Assembly: GCA_947568835.1 (NCBI GenBank)
Contig: OX387602.1
Coordinates: 18,403,021-18,467,020 of the forward strand
Direction of reading: 5' to 3'
DNA from: Protonemura montana
Lineage: Eukaryota > Arthropoda > Insecta > Plecoptera > Nemouridae
DNA length: 64,000 nt
The notes beneath the pieces are model-generated. The model had not been told where the DNA came from and searched no databases. It was given only the letters and a program-made list of their open reading frames with translations. The position numbers and the translations under genes were made by a program. Below are positions 41,401 to 53,400 of this stretch, piece by piece; positions within the stretch are counted from its first letter, which is position 1, and every line of letters begins with the position of its first letter.

Positions 41401-44400
41401 CCACACCAGGAAGCTGCTCTCCTCAACACCAAAGGCTGACTCCAAGATTGGAAACAAGATTAAAAGCAGTAAAAACTCACCTGATTCTTTCGATGAGGAA
41501 AACACCCCTCGACCTTTTGCTTCCGAAAGCGACAAGTCTGCCGTTCTAAATGACATCTCCCCGGCAGACAAGTACAATAGCCACACCAAGACATCTGTTC
41601 TCAATGTTTTTGGGGATGGTGAACGTAATCTAACCACCCCGACACAGTCGGACAAGAAGTCTTCCTTTTTCAACAGTTCCCTAGAAAAGAGCGCTGAGTC
41701 GAGTCGTAAAAAGGCCCACAAGAAGAAACAGAAGCGACTTAAGGAGCTGCTGTCTAGCGAAGACGGCCCCAACAAGGCTCGCGAAGCGATCGAAAACCAC
41801 TCTGAAATTAAGCTGAAATCAGAGAAGAAACACAAGCGCGAGCGCAGAAAGTCAGACTATGGAGAAGATCAGAACAAAGTGAACAAGATCCGCAAGAAGA
41901 AATTGCTGAAGCCCGACGGCCTAGCCGTGAAGGCAGACAAACGCGACGGAAAGATGGAGGACATCTTCGGCCCAATCTCAGACGACTCCGAGTCTGGCAT
42001 CAGCAGTATTGGCAAGTCGCTTCCCAATGGCGGCCATGCGCTGGACAAGCTACCTAGCAAGTGGCAGGTCTCGATGGTGTATGGCTCAGACTCCGACTCT
42101 GTGGAGCCGGCTACAGCAGTGCCCAACAAGGACCGAGACCGCAGGCGCCGTGACCGCAAACGCCGCGACCGCAAGGCACGCTCCGATGACGGCACGGACA
42201 TGGCTGAAGCTGGCCGCGCACTTGAGGCAAAGCTGCTCGGCGGAAACGACTTTGCTCCGCTGGACGCAAATCACGATGCCAAGGACACCAATGAGTTCCC
42301 ATTCAACGATGACGCGAGCGTGGCCGAGAAGACCAAGGAGAAGGAGAAGGAGAAAAAGAAGAAGCGCAAGAAGTCAAAGGAGGAGAAACAAAACAAGCAC
42401 CACCACCATCACCACCATGATAAAAAGTCGGCATCAGAGGCAAAGACCTTGTCGGATAACGCCGTCCTTCCCATTTCGACTGCCCCCTCTTTGCCGAGCC
42501 TGGACGTGGCTTCCAGCGATTCCAAATCGCTTGTTGAAACCCTGTCCATTACGCCTACGACTTCCAGTGCTGTTCCATGTAAAGTCTCGCCGCGCACCCT
42601 GGACAAGAAGAAGGCAGACAAGTTCATCCCGTCGTTTGACGCCGCCATCCACGAGACGGCTGTGAAAAGCATTTCAGAGTTCGAACCGGCAGCCAAGGTT
42701 GTGCCGGTCGCCAAACCCGAGCCTGCCAAGAAGTCGACTGCACCGAAGGAGGAGGCAGGTGGTGACGACGACAAGCCTCGTGCGGTCATCTCGCAGGAAG
42801 AGACCGAAGACGCGGTGGCCGCTCTGCTGGGTGAGTCGTTCGGCGCAGACTTTGCTGACTGTTACGACGCCGAGCGCAGCCCGCCTGCCGCTGGCCATAC
42901 CCAGCCCGACGACGAGGAGACTCGTGCTGCGGTTGAGGGACTCATTGATATGAAGCCCGACACACCGCAATCCGAACCTGATCTCCAGATCGACACTGAC
43001 ACCGAGGAGGACGATCGCTACAGCGGGATTGGGTTCGGACGTGAAGAGACTTCGCGGTCGTCAGACAACATCGACTTCTCCAAGCCGCCCAAGACGCCCG
43101 ACATGCCAGCGTCATATTATCGTAAGGATGGCGCAGACCAGTTGCCCACGCCGCCAACGTACCCCAAGGCCATCCCGCTCAAGGAGGACTCCCCCAACCC
43201 TCCGTCGGTGCCGGCCCGACTCCCAGCTGCGCCCATAGAGATCCAGGAGGTGCCAAAACTGCCCGAGCCAACCACCCAAATTGCACCGCTTGAGAAGCCC
43301 AAGTCGATCCCCATTGTTCTGGACGTGAAACCGACTCCTCGGCCGATAGAGCTGCCGAAGCCCATCGCAGTGAAAGACGAGGAGAAGGTGTTGGAAAAAC
43401 TTCCAAGTCTTCCATTGCTAGAGCCGACCAAAGAGAGTCAGACTCCTGCAAGTGTCATCAAGGCTGCAAGCCCGACTATGCTGAAGCCCGTGAAAGTTCA
43501 GGCCGAGTCTGTCATCAAGAGCCAGGAGTCCGCCAAGAAGGACGAGGTGCTGAAGGAACGCCTGCCGATGGCGGACAATATCATCAAGGAGTTCAAGCCC
43601 TATCGTCTAGAAGACCCTGTCATCGGGAAAGGGCTCACGCTGCCACTGCCTGTCATCAAGGAAGACAACAAGCTCGTCAACAACATCGACTTTGGTCGAC
43701 TAGACAAGGCCAAGCAGACAGAGAACATGATCAACCAGGAGGACGACTTCTCCGAGCCGGAAACTGACCTCAAATCTGACACTGACTTTGTCACGAATCT
43801 GCTTAAGTCGGACTCGCTGACACGTGGTCTGAGCGTTGACGACAGCACACCTGAGATGGAGAAGGTCGAAATGAACTTCAAGCCATTCAACGACACGAAA
43901 CTGGAGCCAGTGTCAGTGATCAAGGAGATAGACTCTCTGCCGCTGAGACTCTCCGAAAGAGAAGCGTTCTCGCACAAGTCTCTGATCAACTCGAGCCAAG
44001 ACCCGATGTCAGTTCATAAAGAGAATCACTCGGACTTCATGAATGACGCAGTCAGGGCTGACACTGGGTTCTGGTCGTCAAAAGAGGTGAACATCGACTC
44101 TGTTATCAAAAAGGTAGATGCACTTTGCTCGGCTGAAGAAGACGAAAGGCCATGGCTAAATTCTATCAAGGAGAAGAAGGCACTAGAAGTGCCTCCTGAG
44201 GTAAAGCTGGAAGTGGCAAGCGCAGAGGTCGCTGAGGAAGTGAAGGAGAATCATGCACCAGGCACTACTGAGAAGGAGAAGGATGTCTCCACGCTTGAGG
44301 TGCCCACCGGGGTGAGTTTGCTATTCCACACTGTAAAATAATTACAGGTACTATTGAGTGATAACCTGGTTAAACTTCACAATTCATATAAAAGCAAGTA

Positions 44401-47400
44401 AAATTTAACCAAGCTATACATTAATAGCTTCTGTTTGTTAAGATTTTTTACCTTCTGTTTCAACAATTTAAATTATTTCTAGACTAAATTATTGTGTAAC
44501 AGTTTGAATTCTGCCACTTTCAATCGAAACTTTTTTTTATACCCTCAAACGAACATACAAGATAGTTAAACACTGATAATGTTAATTTCAAAGATTGCTG
44601 ATCTACTTCTTATGCCTATATTCCAATATGCCTTTACTATCAGTTTGAAATTCCACCCAGCAATTATCAGCAAGTCTAAAGCAGTTTGTTGCATTACTTA
44701 ACAGCAACGTGCGCAGTCCGAGGACCGTCTTTCAAGTGCGGAGGCCGAGTTGGTGACCCCAGACATGGATACGCGCGTGACATCGAGCTCGTCCCCAGAG
44801 GAAGATGCCGGCGACGTCAATGACTCTACACCTCAGCGGGGGGGAAAGACCAAACGTGGTGCAGCTGCGCGTAGGAAGACGCCGTCACGCACCGCAGTAG
44901 CCACCAGAAGGACTAGGCTCGGACAGGTGAGAACCGTCGACTTCTGCCACACTATGCCCATCTGTTGACCATGTCAGTGGCATTGGCAACTGACTGTTTG
45001 AAGGAACTTGTGAGTTCTCATAATTAATAATTCACTGACGTTTTTGTTTTGTAACATTCATGGCCAGGCTCTACCAAAATTCTTTGTCCACTTTCTATTT
45101 CTGCCAGTCATCCTCGGGCAGCAATTCTCTGGACTTTTTCTATGTTAGTGATGTCTTTCGTCTTATGGGGGTCCCATATGCATGACTATTGGAAATCCAC
45201 CTTCCTCTAACCAAAATCCGGATCCTGAAACTCGACCACATCTATCTCTCTATTCCAGAAGCCCACCGACGGCACGACCACCCCCGTGTCCCCGCGCCGC
45301 GGCGGTCGCCCGCCAAAGAATGCCAACCGCTCTGCCGACTCGTTGAAAGTCCCGCGCAATGCAGTGCCTCAGAGCTCTGATGTTTACGAGTTCCACGACG
45401 ATTCTGAGGACGAGGGGGCCGAAGACAAGAGCCGACCGCGGCTTATTGTGACCATCAAGAGCCCAGCGCCGTCTGAACCCTCGGCCCCAGCGCCCGCGGC
45501 TTTGCCCCTGGCCGTACCAGTTGCACCGCTTCCAGTTGCTGTCGCAGCATCACCGGCGGACGAGACAGAAGAGCAGGCGGGAGCGCCCGCCGCTAATACT
45601 AGAAAGTCTCGCCGCCTGCAGGTAAACAACGTAAATACACCAGTTTGATTACTACTACTAGATCTAAGGCTTGTTTGGGGGTGATTGCTCGGTGGCCGCA
45701 GCATTGCACTGGTTCCACATGATCTGCTAATTCAAAAGAGTTGATTGTATCTCAAAGCAAAATTTCCATTTATTTGTTTTTTGGAATCAAAAAGCCAAGA
45801 GCCATTGCCCTTAAATTTAATAAATAGTTCAATTTTTTAGAGAAAGTGCTTTAAATTTCATTTGTTAAAGGGAAAAATTACGTTTTTCTTTGTGTTTTTG
45901 TGCGCCTATAACACGACCACTAATAGGTTCCACCCAATAAACATTTCTGAGCATTGCAAATATGTCAAGCACATTGGAACACCTGTCAGAGATCCAGGGA
46001 ATGAAAGGGAGAAAAAAGAAAGGGAGAGCAGACCATACCAAAAACCTTCAAGAATGGCACAGCATGGAACAGTATTATTAATTCAGTTGTGCTTTTGTCA
46101 GTGTAGAAGAGTTACTGGTAGTTTTACAGGCAGAGATGAGGTGGGAGGGGGTGATGCCTCATTTTACGTACACATTTTCGTCACGGATTGTATAGAACGT
46201 GCAATTGTAAAATAACGATGTCACCGGAAGTATGAACAGAATTAAGGATACAACAGCTCATGCCTCTGAAAATGTTATCAATGCTTATCAATTCTGCAGA
46301 TGGTGAAACAATACGTGTTTGATTATTCATGCATTGCAGTTACTTACTGAGGTTTTGTATGTCAGTAGTGTAAAGTGGCAGCGTTGGAAAGTACGGACAT
46401 TGCTATTGGTTAATGAGCAATGAATAGCATATGATGTATGCTGTGACTGTGACAGTAGACACTTCTTAACTGAATCACAACGGAAGGTGAAGCCATGGAC
46501 GAAACATCGGGTTCAGTGAAGCGTCAGCGACTTGCCACGTTAAGGCCGCGCAAATATCTCGTAATATCACATCAATCTTGAACATTTTTTTATGCTTTCT
46601 TCAACACTTTTCAAGTGCTAATAATTACTTATCTCCTACTACTTTTAATACTGATATTCTGTACAAAACTTTCGAATAATATGTCTGCCAGGATCCAACT
46701 AGAAGTAATAAATTACTAGGTGAAGGTTCTAGCCAAATTGTCCAGAAATTGATCACTTAAAAATGTATAACATCAGAAAAATGCAATTTGTCCCCAGTTG
46801 AAATCTTTAGTGATAAGTTGATAACAATGAACTAAGGCTAAACTAACCAAACGTTAATTGCCAAGCTGGCACTTAACTTTCGGTACTACAAAATTTCTTT
46901 CAAACCCATCTTTGACGAATTTGTCCTATCAAATTTAAAATTTAAGGCCATTAGAGTAGGAGCTTACTCGGATACCCACTTTGAAATTGCCTATTACTGG
47001 ATACTTTTGGACGGCCACACCACTTGTTCGACCATGACGAAACAAAAACTAGGGGACTTATCACACTATTGGCAATAGATGGTCGCTTTTTAAAGTCAAA
47101 ACAATTTTTTTTAGCTTACAGTTACAATTTTTCCAAACAAAAAAACTGAGTTTGTGTAGCAGGTTTTCATCCCAAATTGGGTTAATCCATTAACACAACC
47201 AAACTTAACCCATATACAAAAATCCACAAGCCTACCATTTTGAAAAGCTTCCCTTAAAAAATGTATCCAGTATTTCAACATTTTTTATAATTTTTTCTGT
47301 AATTTGCACACAAAGATTTTTTTTTTTTTAGTTGATTAACCAGGTGATACCAACCCTAAATAAAGAATAAAAAATTGTTCTTTGTTCCCTGAGTTCCCCA

Positions 47401-50400
47401 GGAAAAAAAAAGAGGGAGCCACTACAACCCCCATAATGTTTGGTAAAATAGTTTCCAAAGAATCACCAGTGGTCTTGCCGCAACTCGCCAAACCTCGGAC
47501 GCCACTCACCCCGCCCTCTCTTATTTTCTCTTCAGGAGCGTGATGGTTCACGAAGCACGGTAGATGACACGATCGAGGATGTGGTGCGCGGAGCTGCGCC
47601 GCTGACCCGCGGTGCAGCCTCACGCCGCCAAGTGAAGCTCGGCAGCCCAGCTCCAACACCTCGTGGGCCTGCGGAACCGCGCAAGTCACCCCGAGCCGGA
47701 AAGCGATCTGCTGCAACGCGCGTCTCGGAGTCTCAGGACGATGCTCAGCCTAGAAAATCTGACGAAGCGGAGCCTACAGACGAGGGCATTGTCAAGGACA
47801 TTGAGATCAAGGTACGCATAGATTCTTGTTGCATATGATCCGAGAAGTTCATAAATGCAAATCATTTGTGGACTTGGTAAAGTCTCATGGTCTACAAACA
47901 TGGTAATGAGCACCAGGGTTGGGTTATAAAGAAAGTCAGGAACAGTCAGGTTAAAGTTGTGGATCAATATTCTTCTCCCACTGAGCCAATTTAGCCAGAT
48001 GAAATGTTAGTCGTCAAAGAGCAATTTAACTTCCCATTGTAAACCAAACCCTTGTTAAGATTTTGATCTGTGGGAATATTAACTCTCAAAGCTAATCCAT
48101 GCCTTTTCTTTATTGCCAGCAGGAGCAGCCTGTGAAGGAGCCTGAGCCAACCGTGCCAACCACAGTTGTGGTGCCGGTAAAGCCAACAATTCCGCCTGGC
48201 ATGATCCTGAAGCCACGCACGGCAGGCGACTCAGAAGAGCCGATGACGCTCATCGACCCGGTCACGGGGCTGCTCATCCCGATGCGTGAATCAGAGGAGG
48301 GCCAGTATATCCCGGTGACGTCAGCAGCCGGCCGCGCCCTAGCCGAATCGGTCGCACGCCCGCAGGTCTCAGCGTCTGTCCCAGTTCCAGTCATCGCCAA
48401 GTCGCCTGTGCCCACAACACCCAAGCCCATTGTGCCTGACTCCAAGCCTGTCGCTACACCTATCTCGACACCTGTTCAGCTGCCTAACCAAATGACCAGT
48501 CAGATTCCTGCCAAGACTGCCAGCGTCGCAAAACCGTTAGTGCCCAATGTAGCCACACCCCAGCCCTTCAACCTGCAGATGCCAGCTAAGGTGGTGCCCT
48601 CGAAGGTCCCTGTGCAGCTGCCAATGAAGCCAGTGACACCGCAACCACCGGCTCAACAGCAGTTGAAACCCATGATTCCACAGCCTTCGGTTCAGCAGCA
48701 GACGAAGCCTATGACCGCTCAGCCTTTAGTGCAGCAGCAGATTCATCAGCAGATAAAGCCCATGACACCTCAGACTTTGGTTCAACAGCAGATTCAACAG
48801 CTGCAGAAGCCGATGATTCCACAGCCTTCGGTTCAACAGCAGATTCAACAGCTGCAGAAGCCCATGATTCCACAGCCTTCGGTTCAACAGCAACAGAAGC
48901 CCATGATTCCACAGCCTTTGGTTCAACAGCAGATTCAACAGCAACAGAAGCCCATGATTCCACAGCCTTCAGTTCAACAGCAGATTCAACAGCAACAGAA
49001 GCCCATGATTCCACAGCCTTCGGTTCAACAGCAACAGAAGCCCATGATTCCACAGCTTTTGGTTCAACAGCAGATGAAGCCTATGACCCCTCAACCTTTG
49101 GTGCAGCAGCAAATAAAGCCCATGACTCCTCAACCACCGCTTGTGGCCTACAAACCGAAGGTGGGGGCAACACCAGGGGTACTGCACCCAAAGCCACCAG
49201 CGCCAGCAATTTCGCCGAGCCACAAGACTGCACCCGCAGGCATGCTGGGTCAGAAATCCCACCGGCCGCCTAGCCCAGCAGTGCATGCGACAGCTAGCCC
49301 GCCAAAGGCCCACCAGGGGCTTGGTCCGCCGCCCATCTTGACCGGCGCTGTTGCCAGTCCACCGCTCAAGTCGTCGCAGCAGCCAGTGGTGACGGGTGCA
49401 AGCAGCTCACGTGCTCAGGTTGGTGTCTCTCTGCCTCGCAATCTGGCGTATATACATTGGAGACTTTTGATCAACTAGGACGGGCCTGCATATGCACGTA
49501 AGAAGCATGGTATTAACGGCTACATAATAAATTTTATTTTACACCTACTCTGGGATACTTGTGCTACTGGGTTTTTCAATTTACAAGTAGGTTGTACTGA
49601 TTTTAATTCTCTTCATTTAAATTGCTGATTTACTCAATTCTTTTACCTGCTAGAAACGACTGTTTGTTAAAATAAATATATCAGAAAATTGAACAATACT
49701 TTGCAGCATTTTTACAAGTAAAAAACTAGCAGTTTTCAATATATTAAACACCTAGGACGATAGTAACGTAACTTCACGTGAAGTTAAGAGGCCTGAGCTT
49801 GATCATATTTTTGTTGCAGCCTTACCTATTCCAGCAGTATGCTCTGCATCCATTGCACAAACTAACTGTGTTTTCTGTGATCCCTAAGGTTCCGAATGTA
49901 GCTCATGGCAAGGGGATGATGATCCCTCCGAAGGTAGACGTGTCCATGGGGGGCTGCATGCCTTCGGCCAGCCCACAGCCACAACGAGGTAGCCAAGTTA
50001 TGCAGGCGGGTATGCCAGTGCCCGCATATGAAGCCGCCTCCATGGTGAGTCTACGTTTGCTCTAAATCACGCACGCTTGCTTACTTGGTGGCTGGACATG
50101 GCATCCTCTGTCACTAATCAATTAATAGTAACATCTCGCCGGCATCAACACAAGAGTTTTATGTAGGGACATTGAAATAGCTGAGAGTATAGAGTGAGGA
50201 AAAGAAATAAGTGTTCCTGGTGTTGAGCAAGTGTGACAAGGCTAGTATGAAGTTGATTGCATTTTAAATCGCTGCAGTACTGTTTTGAAATATGTCTTAG
50301 GTGATTCAATTAATTCAGAATAGCTCTAGGAATAGATTCTAGTAAAATATCGGTGTGTGTAGCGGCAGTTAAATAGACATCTTACACAGAAAAGCAGAAC

Positions 50401-53400
50401 AACGTTTTACAGAACGGATACTCATATTTTATCCCCCCCCCCCCCCCCCCCCCCCCCCCTTCAGTGAAAAATATTTTTCTTTGTAACTAATTGATGCAAT
50501 CTCGCATGCAGAATTGAGTCTGATGTGTATTCTTCTCCCCCCAATTGTCATGAATTTCTTGCCAATGTAATGTTTGGTCTTATCACCATCTACCCCCAAA
50601 AATTCAAACTAGAGCTCCAAGATTTTATAATTTCATGTTGAATACCCAGCAGCTTACTGCAAAACCAGGCAAGCCTTCCGTACGACAGAGACAGGATTGG
50701 TGCCGGTTTGTGGGTAGTGTTTGCAAGAGGTGTGAGGTTAACGTGTTTGGGTTGGTTGTGTGTTAGCATGCTGGTACTGGCGGGGTTGGGGGCGACCTTC
50801 GTGCCAACCCCCAGTTCGTAATGGCTCGTAGGCAGAGCCCACCGCCTGCTCACCAACATGGCGGACAGGTAATCGCGCACTGCCTTCTCTATCAGTGTTG
50901 TAGCCAGCGGAAAGCTAGGCTAGAGGAAAGCCAACGCATGTATGGGTTTCTCTACGTAACGGCTATGCAGCTTGTGGATTCTGGATGTCTTAAATTTACT
51001 ATTGTATCCATTAACATACAGTGATAATAACAAATAGGTGATGAATTTAATTACAAACTTATTTTGTATCAAATTTAGCCTAGTTATTTTTACCCTAACA
51101 ATCACATGGAATCCCACTGTCTTTATACTGTGTGGTTTGGCTCTGACTCGTTATGGTCTGTCTTTGTATACTGCCTTTGTCCAGTTCTTACAAATTAACT
51201 TTTTGCCCCATTTGTTGAGAAACATGGTGTTTTCAAAAATATGTTAAGATTGCTCCTCTATGGACAATTGGTTGTTGATGATACATTTTGTTGCTTGCAA
51301 ATCCTTTTCTCACATTTTTGGTGTTGTCAGGCAAATAATAAAAGATACTTGATAGAAGATTTTAGCATTTTAATTTTGAAGGTTTTCTAGTATAGCTTAC
51401 TAGACCTGCCTAACAAATTTAATCTTCTAGTTTATTTGGTGTAATTTCAAGCTTCATCAATTCTATACAGCATATTTATTCTTCAAAAAATACAATTACT
51501 ACGAAACGCACGTCTAATCCCCTAGTTGGTGTAGTAAAGTGCTTGCCGCTGGATGTCCGCACAGTTCTTGCTCTGTGCATTGTGCTGATGCGACTATTTC
51601 CCTCCAGGGCGACGTTGTCCAGCAGCATGTGTTCCAACACCAGCATGGGATGCGTCCCGCTCCCCACGAGATCGCCTACCACAACGTGCATCCGTCGCTC
51701 ATGTACCAACAATACCTGCGAGCGCACATCCCGTATCACCAGATGCCAGGTAAAATTTGGGTTTCTGTAAGCGTCAAAAGATCATAGAAATCTTCAAATT
51801 CTGAGCATTGCAGTTTTCAAATTATTACAATTTCTACTAAATATATAGCATTACATCTAAAACATTTTAGTTTTTACTGCCTGTTCAGACAAATACCCAA
51901 ATTTTCAAAACTGTCTGTATTGTATTGTAACCAGTAGAATTAAAAGACATTTTGTTTTGTAACAGATATAATATGTGGGTTGATGTTAAAACTAAATGCT
52001 CTGTTTCCACAAGGCATCTCTGAACTACTCTAAGCATATTTTAAATTGACCGCAAGTACAGTGGCTATCCTGTTCCCCACCCCTGTTCGTGTAGAGCCAG
52101 CGTTCCCTGCTGGTGAAGTGTTCTTAGGATTGTGGCTTTATCAGGTGGCGTGCGCTCGCCAATGATGCCGGGCATGGATGCCAAGCTGGAGGCCGATTCG
52201 GAAGAGCCCTGCGCGAGCAGCCCGCCGCTGGAACTTCGCCGACCCGCCAGCAGCAGCAGTTCACGAGGCTCCAATGTACCTCACAGCTTGCAGTCCCCGC
52301 ATGATCGACTCACCGACTCGCCACAGGTAAATCTTGATTTTTATTTATTTATTTATTTCCACAACTGACATACATTTAAATGCAGTATAAAATGATATCG
52401 GTTGTTGCTAGGTTGTTTGTATATTGTTAAATTTAGCCCTCATTTCTCCGGAGATATTCGGTAGTGGTATAACTGCACTTCCCGGCAGATCATTCCACAA
52501 TCCTATCCCCTCTGCAGCTAAGCAGTACTACCCGATGTTGGTTCTTGGTTGCAGCTGTTTAATCTTGTTATGGTGATCTTGTCGGGATAAGTATGATGGT
52601 GGTTTAAGGAGCAGGTTGACGTCCTCCTAAGCAGGTTCATTGTTGTATGCTCGGAATATGGCCATGATTCGCGATCTATTTCCCCGCTCCCCTAGATTCT
52701 CCCAGTTCATGTCACGAACTAGCTGTGCTGGTTCTGGGGTTCTAGCGAAGCTGTTGCAAACGTATCGAGCTTATCTCTGTTGTACCATGTCTAAGCGGTG
52801 GATGCTTGCAGCTGTGTGGGGGCTCCAGACACTTGTACAGTACTCGAGATAGTTTCTCGGTTGTTTCTGGGAAATAACACTAAATTATGCCTTTTCAGAA
52901 AGCAAATTCAATCCTTTTTATGCAATTTAGATATATATTTTGTCCAAAGTTGGCCAAAGGAACATAAGTCACTGGGTATTTTTTTTGAATTAGTATAGTT
53001 GAGCAATCCAGCAATTTTTCTCTTATTTATCTGTTTTCCTTCAGGTGAAGGCATTATTACTGCACAACATTTTCAAATTAGAATTTGTTTTTAAGACATT
53101 GAAAGTTAGTGCCACTTCTACAAAAGAAATGGATGCAGCTAGTTTTTTTTGCTGCCCATGTAACCCGTGCCGTTGCTCTTCCTAGGTGGCGACTGTGTAC
53201 ATGCACGGCTCGCGCATCCCACACTACACACCACGGTACTACGAGGCGGAGCCGCCACCGGCACATGTGCGCACCGCGCGGTTGCACCCACTGCCAGGCT
53301 CTGAGGCACCCTCCACGCAGCCGATGATGCAGGTGGCCACTCCGCCCCATGCCAGTCAGGTGCCACCGCAGGCTGACTCGCTGCTCATGTTGCTGCAGGT

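Larger units (their letters stand above)
52327..53185 (+). other. spen intron carrying a retrotransposon relic
   Basis: 859 bp GT-AG intron; more than half is a minus-strand non-LTR retroelement fragment (about 52338-52851). The remainder is AT-rich with no other feature. Confidence 0.8.
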
